Shown here one piece after another: positions 34,263-42,757 of a stretch of DNA of 61,011 nt. The stretch covers positions 1-61,011 of the forward strand of contig JAZUPA010000039.1 of assembly GCA_045604945.1 (NCBI GenBank). Direction: 5' to 3'. Origin of the DNA: JAISGQ01 sp045604945 (GTDB taxonomy: Bacteria > Bacillota > Clostridia > Oscillospirales > Acutalibacteraceae). Both the position numbers and the translations under genes were made by a program. The first letter of the stretch is position 1. Each line of letters starts with the position of its first letter. Below the pieces are notes generated by a model. That model saw nothing but the letters and a program-made list of their open reading frames with translations. It did no database searches and was not told where the DNA came from.

Positions 34263-34330
34263 CCTTCACGCCCGCAGGCATTTCACATTGCGAAGCGTAT
34301 TTCACAAATCCCGCAAGGGATTTATTTCGT
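34263..34330. repeat. Modular array of short hairpins separated by ATTTCAC
   Basis: Three short hairpin-like modules (GCCCGCAGGC, 34270-34279; ATTGCGAAGCGT, 34287-34298; AAATCCCGCAAGGGATTT, 34306-34323) are separated by the heptamer ATTTCAC (34280-34286 and 34299-34305) and end in the variant ATTTCGT (34324-34330). The third module is a perfect 7-bp stem with a GCAA tetraloop. I recall similar arrays in other clostridial intergenic regions, but know of no assigned function. Confidence 0.6.
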
Positions 34331-34332
34331 AA

Positions 34333-34372
34333 AAAAAGACAGTAACTTTGAAATCAAAGTTACTGTCTTTTT
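34333..34372 (-). terminator. Intrinsic terminator of tRNA-Ser
   Basis: A 19-bp perfect stem (34333-34351 / 34354-34372) immediately 3' of the tRNA on the minus strand, ending in a U run. Confidence 0.9.
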
Positions 34373-34373
34373 C

Positions 34374-34465
34374 TGGCGGAGATGGAGAGATTCGAACTCT
34401 CGAACCGCTTTTAACGGTTACACGATTTCCAGTCGTGCGCCCTCGACCAACTAGGCGACATCTCC
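34374..34465 (-). tRNA. tRNA-Ser (anticodon GGA)
   Basis: A 92-base class II tRNA read on the minus strand. Acceptor GGAGATG pairs with CATCTCC; the anticodon stem CACGA / TCGTG closes the loop CTGGAAA, giving anticodon GGA (codons UCC/UCU). A long variable arm AACCG...CGGTT and a T arm GAGAG-TTCGAAT-CTCTC follow. CCA is encoded in the gene. Confidence 0.97.
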
Positions 34466-34502
34466 ATGTCGTGTGCAAGCGGTCTCGTGAACTTGCTTGG
34501 CT

Positions 34503-34531
34503 ATTATAACAAGGGAATTACAAAAATGCAA
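34503..34531 (-). promoter_or_regulatory. Promoter of tRNA-Ser
   Basis: On the minus strand: TTGCAT, 17 bases, TATAAT, ending 37 bases before the mature tRNA 5' end. Confidence 0.7.
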
Positions 34532-34535
34532 GCCT

Positions 34536-34566
34536 TTTTTCAAAAAAATATTATTTTTTTGAAAAA
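34536..34566. repeat. AT-rich perfect palindrome between divergent promoters
   Basis: TTTTTCAAAAAAATA and its exact complement flank one base, giving 15-bp arms. It lies between the tRNA-Ser promoter and the CotH gene promoter. It may extrude or bend DNA; no function is assigned. Confidence 0.5.
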
Positions 34567-34617
34567 GATGAAGTTTTGTTGATTATAATAAAAATACTTG
34601 TGGTCATAGTAGTTATG

Positions 34618-34626
34618 TGATATAAT
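34618..34626 (+). promoter_or_regulatory. Extended -10 promoter of the CotH-kinase gene
   Basis: TGATATAAT, an extended -10 with a perfect TATAAT (34621-34626). The best -35 at 17 bases upstream is TTGTGG (34598-34603), a weak match that the extended -10 may offset. It lies 40 bases before the start codon. Confidence 0.6.
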
Positions 34627-34665
34627 TATAAAACCAAAATTTATTATGAGAAAGAGTGAAAAGTC

Positions 34666-36621
34666 ATGAAATCTCAAAAGAGCAGAATCATATCAATCCT
34701 TCTGGCAATCACCATGCTGGCGGCAGTTTTCTGCGGCTGCAGCGAAGGGGCAGGGGATACCGAAAAACTCCCTTCCGACTATACCGCAAAAACCGACGCA
34801 ATATCATCAGAAACTGTTGAGTTTTCAACCCTCAGCGGTGTTTTCGGTGAGGAGTTTGACCTTACCCTTACCAGCGGTGAGGGCGCAGTTATCTTCTACA
34901 CCACTGACGGCAGTGACCCTACCGAAAGTGAAACCAGAATGATTTACAGCGCGCCTGTTGCAGTAAAGGATCGTACAGGAGATCCCAATGTGATTTCCGC
35001 AATCGACCCCAATCTTTATGATTCTGCACACTGTAAGCTTGATTTTGATACTGACAAGTTCCTCTCCGATCTTACCGTTCCCGATGATGAGGATGTTGAC
35101 AAAATCACTGTAATCAAGGCTGCAGCCCTTGATGCGGAGGGTGCATATACAGAGGTCATCACCCATACATATTTCATCGGCACCATGGAAGAGCATGTAC
35201 AGGGCATAGCAGAAAGCTGCGAAGCATCGGGCAGACCTCTTGCGGTTATCTCCATCACCATGGATTCTGACGATCTCTTCGATTATGAGACAGGCATCTA
35301 TGTAAAGGGTAAGATTTTCGACGATGATCTGCAGTACCAGATGGAGAACGGCAAATACAGTGACTACAAGGATGCCCGTAATATCGATGCAAACTACAAG
35401 CAGCGCGGCAGAGAGTGGGAGAGAGAGGCTCACATTGATTTCTTTGAGAGCGACGGAACCACTACCGAGCTTGTAATTTCCCAGGACTGCGGAATCCGTA
35501 TACAGGGCAACTATTCACGCTCTGACTATCAGAAGGGCTTCAGACTTTATGCCCGCAGAGATTACGGCGACAATAACTTCAACTATGCCGTTTTCGGCGA
35601 TGAGCTGAAAAATGACAGCGGCGAGGTTATGGACAAGTTCAAGACACTTATTCTCAGAAACGGCGGCAACTGTGCCTTTACTACCAAGTACAGCGATACC
35701 TACTGGGGCTCTCTTGTGACGGAAATGGATGTGGATACCCTTACATCCCGTCCTGCGGTAGTATATCTCAACGGCGAATACTGGGGACTTTACGTTCTTC
35801 AGGAGGACTTCTCCGACGATTACTTTGAGGATACCCACGGAGTAAACAAGGATGACGTAGTTCTTTACAAGGGCGACGCAGAGAAGTATGAAATAGGCTA
35901 CAAGCTTGACCTTGGCGATCTTCCCGAGGGCGTTTCCAATGTTGACTACTACTTCTCAGATCTTCTTGCTTTCTTTGACAGCCACGATAACCTCGAAAGC
36001 GAAGAGGATTATGCAGAGTTTGAGAAGCTTGTTGACGTGGAGTCCGCAAGAGACTACTATGCAATCCAGCTCTGGATAAACAACAAATGGGACTGGCCCG
36101 GCAAGAACTGGTCAATGTGGAAGACCCTCAATGTTGACGAAAGCAATCCTTATGCTGACGGACGCTGGCGCTATTGCATCTATGACGTGGAGTTCGGCGG
36201 AGTTTCCGGCAGAGGCGATGTCAAAACCAATACCATCAAAGAGGACAACTACAAGGAATACGGCATGCTTGACATGAGCACAAGCAATCCTTCTGTTCTT
36301 GTCTTTACCTATCTCATGACCAACGAAAGCTGGAGAAGCGACTTTATAGACAGGCTCCTTTCCATGAGTGAGACATATTTTGAACATGACAAAGCTCTTG
36401 AGCGTCTCGACCTGTTCAAGGATACATACTCTCCGCTCTATGACCAGTTCTTCGAGCGTTACAACAACGGTAAGTGGATAGGCGATGCAAACAACAGCAA
36501 CTACGGCGGATATGCAAGTTACCAGTGCATCAAGGACTTCATCGCAGAAAGAGGAAACAACCTCCAGCCGATGATAGATTATGTGAATTGGTATTTTGCG
36601 GAGATTTACCCCAATCTCTGA
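34666..36621 (+). CDS. CotH-kinase-family lipoprotein with chitobiase-like domain
   Basis: A 651-residue exported protein. The signal peptide ends in FCGC (lipid Cys at 25). A chitobiase/hexosaminidase C-terminal-like beta domain spans ~55-170 (GEGAVIFYTTDGSDPTES). The CotH kinase-like domain covers ~190-640: GIRIQGNYSR, FKTLILRNGG, VVYLNGEYWGLYVLQEDF, VLYKGD, and WRYCIYDVEF as the likely metal-binding segment. CotH proteins are atypical protein kinases, first known from spore coats; in Ruminococcus they are common on the cell surface. Target unknown. Confidence 0.88.
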   Translation: MKSQKSRIISILLAITMLAAVFCGCSEGAGDTEKLPSDYTAKTDAISSETVEFSTLSGVFGEEFDLTLTSGEGAVIFYTTDGSDPTESETRMIYSAPVAVKDRTGDPNVISAIDPNLYDSAHCKLDFDTDKFLSDLTVPDDEDVDKITVIKAAALDAEGAYTEVITHTYFIGTMEEHVQGIAESCEASGRPLAVISITMDSDDLFDYETGIYVKGKIFDDDLQYQMENGKYSDYKDARNIDANYKQRGREWEREAHIDFFESDGTTTELVISQDCGIRIQGNYSRSDYQKGFRLYARRDYGDNNFNYAVFGDELKNDSGEVMDKFKTLILRNGGNCAFTTKYSDTYWGSLVTEMDVDTLTSRPAVVYLNGEYWGLYVLQEDFSDDYFEDTHGVNKDDVVLYKGDAEKYEIGYKLDLGDLPEGVSNVDYYFSDLLAFFDSHDNLESEEDYAEFEKLVDVESARDYYAIQLWINNKWDWPGKNWSMWKTLNVDESNPYADGRWRYCIYDVEFGGVSGRGDVKTNTIKEDNYKEYGMLDMSTSNPSVLVFTYLMTNESWRSDFIDRLLSMSETYFEHDKALERLDLFKDTYSPLYDQFFERYNNGKWIGDANNSNYGGYASYQCIKDFIAERGNNLQPMIDYVNWYFAEIYPNL

Positions 36622-36637
36622 TCTGAAAACTGAACAG

Positions 36638-36670
36638 AAAAGAGCGCATCCAGAAGGATGCGCTCTTTTT
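36638..36670. terminator. Bidirectional intrinsic terminator
   Basis: A 14-bp perfect stem AAAAGAGCGCATCC / GGATGCGCTCTTTT with an AGAA loop, followed by T on the plus strand. It serves the convergent CotH and LCP genes. Confidence 0.88.
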
Positions 36671-36684
36671 GCGTGCTATAAGAC

Positions 36685-38817
36685 TCAGCTTTCGCTGCCG
36701 CCCTCATCGGAGGGAGGCGGCGGTGCTGCAGTGGTAGTGGTTGTAGCCTTGGTGGTAGTTGTAGTTGTTGTAGTGGTGGTAGTGGTGGTTGTTGTTGTCG
36801 TAGTGGTAGAGGTTGTAGTGGATTCGGTACTCTGTGTTGACTCTGTAGAAGTTGTAGTGGATTCAGTGGAGTTTGTGCTCTCGGTTGACTGAGTGCTCTG
36901 TGTGGACTGAGTGGAGGAAGAGGACTCAGTGGGTGTTGTAGAGGAAGATGTGGAAGAAGACTCCGTCGAGGATGATGTTGCGTCGGTAGTGTCGGTAGCA
37001 TCGGTGCTTTCGGTTGAAGTATCGGTGCCTGTATCCGAAGTGACATCACTGGGAACGGTGGTAGTGGTTGTGGTGGTAGTGTTGCCTGTTCCGGTCTCGA
37101 AATAGGTGTTCTGCCATACCTTTTCTTCGATATCAAGCTTGGTTGTACTGTAAATGTGAGCTCTGATAGCCTTCTGGTTTACCTTGAAGTCAAGGGAAAT
37201 AACGGAAGCACCGTTAGCGTTGTAATACTTCCAGCTGCCCTTACAGGGAATGTTAAGGGTCTCAATCTCCTTGGAAAGGCTGGCGAGAGCGGGTGTGATA
37301 AGGGAGTAGATCTCGTCCTTTGTAAGGTTTGTTTCAACAAGGGGGAGGATCTCATTCATAAGATCGTAGATGGTTGTAAGATCTGAGCCCTTGAGCTTAT
37401 CGGCGATGGCGATAAGAACCTTTCTCTGACGGTCTGTTCTGCCGAAGTCACTGTCAACCTTACGGCAGCGTGCGTAGTTTAGCGCTTCGGAACCGGTCAT
37501 GATATATGTGCCTGCACCTGCGCTGTAGCGCGGGAATCTGCCGTAATGCTTGTGGGAGCACATATACTTTGCTTCTGCTTTGGTGACATACATCTCTATG
37601 CCGCCAATCTTGTCAACAACCTTCTTGAAGGCGCTGAAATTGACGCGGACGTACTTATCAACATCGACGTTGAAGTTTTTCTTGAGGGTCTTGAAGAGAA
37701 GATCCGCACCGCCGAATGCAAAGGCGGCATTCAGACGGTATTTGCCGTAATTGGGAATGGTGACGTATGAGTCGCGCATGAAGCTTGTAAGCTTTATTGT
37801 ATGGCGCTTGGTGTCAAGAGATACCAGAATCATACTGTCTGAATTATCGCGGACATATTTATTTGAACGGGTGTCGGTACCCAGCAGGAGGATGTTGACA
37901 ACATCATCTTTGTCGATATCAAACATATCTTCCGTGAACTTATCCAGAGTAAGCTCAAGAGCGGCGATTTCCTCTTCGTCAAGATCGGAGTTGCTGCTGA
38001 GGTCTGAGATGGAAACATCTGAATCGCTGGATGTCTGAGAAATCCATGCATCAGCCTCAGAAAGAGAAATGTAGCCGTAATGATCTGCAGATACATAGTT
38101 TATTCTGTCAAGCATGGAATCCATGAAGACGAAAACTGTGCAGAGAACAGCAACAAGAACAACGCCGAAGGTTGCGGCGGCAATTTTGAGCCACTGCTTT
38201 GTTGTACGGGTTTTTGCCCAGCGTACTATACTATGGCGTCTGAAGAAATTGCTTACAAGAGAGGGGATTGCATCGGCATATTCAGATATGGCAGCAGGAG
38301 CTATTTTGATGTAGCTTGCAATTCCTGCGCCGATTGCGCCTGCGGCACTTGCGATGGTTGCAGGTGCTGCCAGCATTGCAGAGCCTGCACCGTCGACAAC
38401 GGAGCTGACGTTTACATTCCTGATCATCTCACCTGCGGTGGATGAAGCACCGGGATCGGTTTCAACGGCAGGTGTTTCGGGTGCAGCTGCAGGAATGGGA
38501 TCCTCATACTCATAGTAATCTTCGTCAAAGCCGTCGTTATATTCTTCTTCGGAGGTGATTTCAGGAGCATCCGCTTCGGCTGCGACCTCTTCAGCGATAT
38601 TCTCAGATGCCTCGGTTTCAGTTTTGATGTCCTCGGCAGGCTCAGCAGCAGGAACAGGCTCAGCGTGCTTGCGCATGCCGATAACCTCAGGTTCTGTGTC
38701 TGCTGCGGCAGTATCGGGAACAGCAGGATTTGAAAATGATTTTGCAGTTCCGCCCTTTTTTCTTGTGACAGTAATTTTTACAGGCTGATTGCCGCACGTA
38801 TTTTTATTTGAACTCAA
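36685..38817 (-). CDS. LytR-CpsA-Psr family glycopolymer ligase with Thr/Ser tail
   Basis: A 710-residue protein. A ~210-residue acidic, Ala/Pro-rich cytoplasmic segment is followed by a membrane helix (~220-240) and the LCP domain (~290-480): NILLLGTDTRS, SDSMILVSLDTKRHTIKLTSFMRDSYV, YRLNAAFAFGG, and the late ALNYARCRKVDSDFGRTDRQRKVL. These Arg/Asp residues bind polyprenyl-phosphate. A smaller domain follows to ~575, then ~130 residues almost all Thr, Ser and Asp. LCP enzymes attach teichoic acids or capsule to peptidoglycan. The start is TTG with AAAGG upstream. Confidence 0.9.
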   Translation of the reverse strand: MSSNKNTCGNQPVKITVTRKKGGTAKSFSNPAVPDTAAADTEPEVIGMRKHAEPVPAAEPAEDIKTETEASENIAEEVAAEADAPEITSEEEYNDGFDEDYYEYEDPIPAAAPETPAVETDPGASSTAGEMIRNVNVSSVVDGAGSAMLAAPATIASAAGAIGAGIASYIKIAPAAISEYADAIPSLVSNFFRRHSIVRWAKTRTTKQWLKIAAATFGVVLVAVLCTVFVFMDSMLDRINYVSADHYGYISLSEADAWISQTSSDSDVSISDLSSNSDLDEEEIAALELTLDKFTEDMFDIDKDDVVNILLLGTDTRSNKYVRDNSDSMILVSLDTKRHTIKLTSFMRDSYVTIPNYGKYRLNAAFAFGGADLLFKTLKKNFNVDVDKYVRVNFSAFKKVVDKIGGIEMYVTKAEAKYMCSHKHYGRFPRYSAGAGTYIMTGSEALNYARCRKVDSDFGRTDRQRKVLIAIADKLKGSDLTTIYDLMNEILPLVETNLTKDEIYSLITPALASLSKEIETLNIPCKGSWKYYNANGASVISLDFKVNQKAIRAHIYSTTKLDIEEKVWQNTYFETGTGNTTTTTTTTVPSDVTSDTGTDTSTESTDATDTTDATSSSTESSSTSSSTTPTESSSSTQSTQSTQSTESTNSTESTTTSTESTQSTESTTTSTTTTTTTTTTTTTTTTTTTKATTTTTAAPPPPSDEGGSES
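36730..37088 (-). repeat. Thr/Ser low-complexity coding repeat
   Basis: A run of ACN and TCN codons encoding a ~120-residue Thr/Ser-rich tail of the LCP protein, including an uninterrupted poly-Thr stretch. Its codon mix (ACT, ACC, ACA) argues against simple slippage of one triplet. Confidence 0.9.
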
Positions 38818-38886
38818 AGGCTCACGACCTTTCAGGTTATTAAATATATGACAGGGAGGGAGAATTTCTCGGCTCTCTGAAAAAAC

Positions 38887-38915
38887 ATTATATCATAAAA
38901 AATACAGAGAGTAAA
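38887..38915 (-). promoter_or_regulatory. Promoter of the LCP gene
   Basis: On the minus strand: TTTACT, 17 bases, TATAAT, with ATGA just before the -10. It lies 70 bases before the TTG start. The rest of the 293-base gap up to pcrA holds nothing I can name. Confidence 0.6.
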
Positions 38916-39073
38916 CATATTACTTGATTGTTCACATATATTATGTCATATAAACAAAAAGAAAAGCATAAAGGGACGAAAAATAGAGCATAATAATTTT
39001 GGCTGCAGCATTAAGTGTGAAAAACTTCTGCACATTAATAAAACAATTGTAAAATCATGTATTTTTCATTGTG

Positions 39074-39112
39074 AAAAAACATAGCTGTGCGTAATGCACA
39101 GCTATGTTTTTT
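39074..39112 (-). terminator. Intrinsic terminator of pcrA
   Basis: A 17-bp perfect stem (39074-39090 / 39096-39112) with a 5-base loop. It overlaps the pcrA stop codon by two bases. Confidence 0.85.
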
Positions 39113-41258
39113 ACTGCTTATTCAAAAATCCTGCAGAGAAGCTGATGTTTCGCTCAATGCCGGAATCAAATCTTACAATATAACAGGAGTTTCCTGCATC
39201 TGCCGCAATTATTTTTCCTTTGCCGAGAGTTGGATGGGCAATTTCAGTGCCGGTCGGGAAAAGTGTTATGTCAAGTTTTCGCTCATCGGTTGTAATATGA
39301 GCTTTTGCAAGCTCGATAAGCTCCTCGCTGAGTTCAACTGTGTACTGAAGAAGCTCAGGCTCGATGTCAAAGATAAAGCGTGAAGGGTACTTCATGTTTG
39401 AATCAAGTCCCATGCCTTCTGAATCGGTCAGATAAAGCACACTCTCTGCTCTGGTCATGGCAACGTATGCAAGCCTGCGTTCCTCCTCCATTTTATCTCT
39501 GGTATTGGTTTTTCTGGTAGGGAAAACGCCCTCGGAAAGACCGCAGACAAACACAACGGGGAATTCCAGACCCTTTGCAGCGTGAATTGTCATAAGCTTT
39601 ACAGCCTCGGTAGAATCGGGGTCATCGCCTGTGGTCAGCAGGGTGACATGGGAAAGATAGCTGTACAGACTCATAAGCTCCCCTTCATCGCGCTCGTACT
39701 GAGCGATTGCCTGCTTGAGCTCGGCGAGATTATCAAGTCTTTCACTGTCGCCGTCGCCTCTGAGCATCTGTTCATAGCCGCTCAAAGACAGAACATCCTC
39801 CAGCAGAGCCGAGATGGAGCGCTCCTCAAAGCCGACGCGAAGAGTGTTGATAAGCTCTATGAATTTAGCTGCCTTTGTTCGAGCGGTAATGGGAGAATCT
39901 TCATCAACACATCTGCAAAGGGCAGTATAAAGGGAAATGTGATTCTGTTCTGCGTATTCCCGAAGTTGCCCGAGTTTGGTTTTCGAAATGCCGCGCCGAG
40001 GGGTGTTGATAATGCGGGCAAAAGACAGGTCGTCACCGATACATATCATGCGCAGATAGGAAAGCACATCCTTTATTTCCATGCGTTCATAGAATCCCAC
40101 TCCGCCGTAGATACGGTATCTGATATCCCTTTTCAGAAGCTGCTCTTCCACTTCACGGGACAGATAATGAGCCCTGTAAAGCACAGCGATATTGTGAGGA
40201 GGGATACCTCTTTCAATGTGTTTTGCAATTTCGTCGGCAATAAATACAGCCTCGTCCTTTTCGCTGCCTGTGTGGTTGAAAACAGCGATAGCACCCGTTG
40301 GACGCACCGCGGTAAGCTCCTTGTCCATGCGGTAACGGTTCTTTGAAATCAGAGAGTTTGAAACTGCAACAATCTGTGGGGACGAGCGGTAATTTGTTGT
40401 CAGCATAATCGTTGTGACATCAGGGAATATCTTGTCAAAATCCATTATGTTGGCAACGTTTGCACCGCGCCAGGTGTAGATAGTCTGATCGGGATCGCCG
40501 ACAATGAACAGGTTTTTGTGGTGAGCGGAAAGCTTTTTGACAAGAGCATACTCAGCATTGTCAACATCCTGAAACTCATCGACCATAATGTATTGCAGCC
40601 GTCTCTGCCATTTATCGCAGATTTCCCATGATATGCCCAGAATATACAGGGAGAAATAAATAAGGTCGTCAAAGTCCAGTGCAAAGCATTTTCTTTGCTC
40701 CAGCAGATAACGGTAGAAAATTTCATCCCTTTCGCTTCCTGCGGAGGTTATAGCCTGCTGCAGAGCGGTGCTGTCGGTATTGGCAAGCATAGCGACATAG
40801 TTTAATGACGCGCCCTTTTTAGGCCCGATGATCTCGTTGGCGATCTTGCTGATCTTATAATTCTGCAAAGATAACCCCATATCCTCCATAACCTGTCTCA
40901 GCATGACCTTCTGATCTTCTCTGTCCATGACCATAAAGGTGGAGGGATAACCTATAGTATGAATATCCTCGGAAAGCAGTCTGCGGCAGAAGCTGTGAAA
41001 TGTGCCGATAAGCCCTGTGTCGCTGTCTCCAATCATCTGACGGATACGTTTTTTCATCTCTGCAGCAGCCTTGTTTGTAAAGGTCAGACACAGGATATTT
41101 GCTGTGGATATTCCCAGCTCATCGGCGATATAGGCAAACCTGCGGGTGAGAGTTCGGGTCTTTCCTGAGCCTGCACCTGCAATAATGCGCACATATCCTT
41201 CAGTTGTAGTTACAGCTTCAAGCTGCTGAGCATTCAGCCCGTCCAGTATCCGTGACAT
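39111..41258 (-). CDS. pcrA: UvrD/PcrA-family DNA helicase
   Basis: A 715-residue superfamily 1A 3'-5' helicase for repair and rolling-circle processes. Motifs: GAGSGKTRTLTRR (Walker A, ~29-41), TFTNKAAAEMKKRI, GTFHSFCRR, DEFQDVDNAEY (Walker B), GDPDQTIYTWRGA, NYRS, and TIHAAKGLEFPVVF. The C-terminal ~50 residues (HPTLGKGKIIAAD...VRFDSG) form the Tudor-like RNA-polymerase-binding tail known from PcrA. GGAGGG precedes the ATG but lies inside a long dyad. Confidence 0.93.
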   Translation of the reverse strand: MSRILDGLNAQQLEAVTTTEGYVRIIAGAGSGKTRTLTRRFAYIADELGISTANILCLTFTNKAAAEMKKRIRQMIGDSDTGLIGTFHSFCRRLLSEDIHTIGYPSTFMVMDREDQKVMLRQVMEDMGLSLQNYKISKIANEIIGPKKGASLNYVAMLANTDSTALQQAITSAGSERDEIFYRYLLEQRKCFALDFDDLIYFSLYILGISWEICDKWQRRLQYIMVDEFQDVDNAEYALVKKLSAHHKNLFIVGDPDQTIYTWRGANVANIMDFDKIFPDVTTIMLTTNYRSSPQIVAVSNSLISKNRYRMDKELTAVRPTGAIAVFNHTGSEKDEAVFIADEIAKHIERGIPPHNIAVLYRAHYLSREVEEQLLKRDIRYRIYGGVGFYERMEIKDVLSYLRMICIGDDLSFARIINTPRRGISKTKLGQLREYAEQNHISLYTALCRCVDEDSPITARTKAAKFIELINTLRVGFEERSISALLEDVLSLSGYEQMLRGDGDSERLDNLAELKQAIAQYERDEGELMSLYSYLSHVTLLTTGDDPDSTEAVKLMTIHAAKGLEFPVVFVCGLSEGVFPTRKTNTRDKMEEERRLAYVAMTRAESVLYLTDSEGMGLDSNMKYPSRFIFDIEPELLQYTVELSEELIELAKAHITTDERKLDITLFPTGTEIAHPTLGKGKIIAADAGNSCYIVRFDSGIERNISFSAGFLNKQ

Positions 41259-41261
41259 AAT

Positions 41262-41294
41262 TAATCCCTCCGTAAATATCTTACGAAGGGATTA
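41262..41294 (-). promoter_or_regulatory. Dyad spanning the pcrA -10 region and ribosome site
   Basis: Arms TAATCCCTCCGTAA (41262-41275) and TTACGAAGGGATTA (41281-41294) are complementary at 13 of 14 positions (a G-U pair in RNA) around a 5-base loop. The dyad runs from the last bases of the TATAAT to the GGAGGG ribosome site. It could be an operator, or an RNA stem that hides the ribosome site. Confidence 0.55.
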
Positions 41295-41319
41295 TAGCGC
41301 ACATTTGTTTGTTTTGCAA
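41291..41319 (-). promoter_or_regulatory. Promoter of pcrA
   Basis: On the minus strand: TTGCAA, 17 bases, TATAAT, about 33 bases before the start codon. Confidence 0.65.
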
Positions 41320-41366
41320 TAGCAATATTGAAGTCACAGGAAACGATTGTACGAATAATAGTACAC

Positions 41367-42539
41367 TTAAACTTTCGAAGCCTTTCTTTCTGCGGTGTTT
41401 GCAAGTTCTGTCATAAGCATCATCAGAAGAGCGAAGACAAGAGCCAGAGCAGGGAAAAGATAAACGTGAATCTTTTCCATAAGAAAGCCGGTAAGAGCAG
41501 GGGAGACGGTTGTACCGATATAAGCTGAAGCCATCTGCATAGATATCATTACCTGAGATGCATCCTCACCGAAACGGACAGGGGTCTGATGAATTATGCT
41601 GGGATAAATAGGTGCGCAGCCGAGACCGACCAGAGAAAAACCGATGCAGAGCAGCACAGTATCGGGAGCAAGGGCAAGAACCGCAATACCGCAGAGAATA
41701 ATGATTTCGCCGTACAGAATAAGCTGTCGGTCAGAAAGCTTAGCGGTCAGGAAACCGCTGAGAACTCTGCCGAGGGTGATGCCTGCATAATAGACCGCAA
41801 TGAGAGTTGCGGCGGTGTCCTCAGCAACACCCTTTCCGAAAATCATGAAACTTGCACCCCAGAGACCTGCCAGCTGTTCAAGGGAGCAGTAGCAGAAGAA
41901 AGCCAGAAGAGCCTGCCGGGCGCCGGGAAGTCTTATAGCTTCAGATATCCTGAAAGGCTTGCTTTTTTCTTCTGAGGCAGGTGCTTTTACTGTGTTCTTT
42001 TTCCATAGGGGAAGAGAGAGGAAAAGCATGGCGGTCAGAGCGATCTGAATGATTGCAACAAAGCGGTATCCGCTACGCCACCCGAGATTGTTCGTAAGGC
42101 ACATGCCCATGATATACGGACCGAGAGAGGCGCCCACACCCCAGAAGCAGTGGAGCCAGCTCATATGTCTGGCTTTGTAGTGTACAGCGACATAATTGTT
42201 GAGAGCCGCATCAACAGAGCCTGCACCCAGTCCGTAGGGAATACCCCACAGGCAAAGCATCCAGAGCTTTGAAGAAAATGAAAAACCAATAAGTGCAGCA
42301 GCGGTCATACCTACGCTCAGCGCAGTGAGTCCGCCTGTGCCGAGCTTTCGAATAAGCCTGTCGCACAGAAGGCTTGAAATAACAGTGCAAAAAGCAATAA
42401 GCATCGACACAATACCCGCCTCGGATATCTGAGAGCCGAAGGATTCGTACATGCTTGGCCATGCTGAGCCCAGCATGGAATCGGGAAGCCCGAGACTGAT
42501 GAATGATATGTAGATAATCGGAAGCAGCAGACTTATCAT
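41367..42539 (-). CDS. Major facilitator superfamily permease (fucose-permease-like)
   Basis: A 390-residue transporter with twelve predicted helices. ISLGLPDSMLGSAWPSM, GLGAGSVDAALNNYVA and HCFWGVGASLGPYIMG are the helix signatures of the FucP-like MFS branch, as is AKLSDRQLILYGEI mid-protein. Substrate cannot be set from sequence; sugar or small organic solutes are likely. Start at ATG 42539 behind GGGAG; the TTG five codons upstream is less likely. Transcribed divergently from the dTDP-sugar operon. Confidence 0.85.
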   Translation of the reverse strand: MISLLLPIIYISFISLGLPDSMLGSAWPSMYESFGSQISEAGIVSMLIAFCTVISSLLCDRLIRKLGTGGLTALSVGMTAAALIGFSFSSKLWMLCLWGIPYGLGAGSVDAALNNYVAVHYKARHMSWLHCFWGVGASLGPYIMGMCLTNNLGWRSGYRFVAIIQIALTAMLFLSLPLWKKNTVKAPASEEKSKPFRISEAIRLPGARQALLAFFCYCSLEQLAGLWGASFMIFGKGVAEDTAATLIAVYYAGITLGRVLSGFLTAKLSDRQLILYGEIIILCGIAVLALAPDTVLLCIGFSLVGLGCAPIYPSIIHQTPVRFGEDASQVMISMQMASAYIGTTVSPALTGFLMEKIHVYLFPALALVFALLMMLMTELANTAERKASKV

Positions 42540-42650
42540 AATGTAATCTCCCAAGTAAAGTGATACCTCAACGACTATACCACAAAATCATTTTTTAGTC
42601 TATTTTAATAATTATTCGTCATAAATAATTCTTTTTATCATTCATAAGCA

Positions 42651-42679
42651 TTGAATATGTCTAAAATACATGATATAAT
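42651..42679 (+). promoter_or_regulatory. Promoter of the dTDP-sugar operon
   Basis: TTGAAT (42651-42656), 17 bases, TATAAT (42674-42679), with TGA giving an extended -10. It lies 79 bases before the first start codon. Confidence 0.7.
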
Positions 42680-42757
42680 AAGTAAGCGATTATTATGCCC
42701 GGGGATTTTCGGGCAAATTACGCAGAAGTGTTTTATTAAAAAAGGGAAGGTATCTGT

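Noticed and set aside
34081..34305. 74-residue minus-strand frame next to tRNA-Ser
   Set aside because: It runs through a terminator hairpin and the hairpin array, so coding is unlikely.
36730..37088. Repeat tract as a possible CRISPR or tandem DNA repeat array
   Set aside because: The repeats are mixed Thr/Ser codons inside an intact LCP reading frame; there are no unique spacers.
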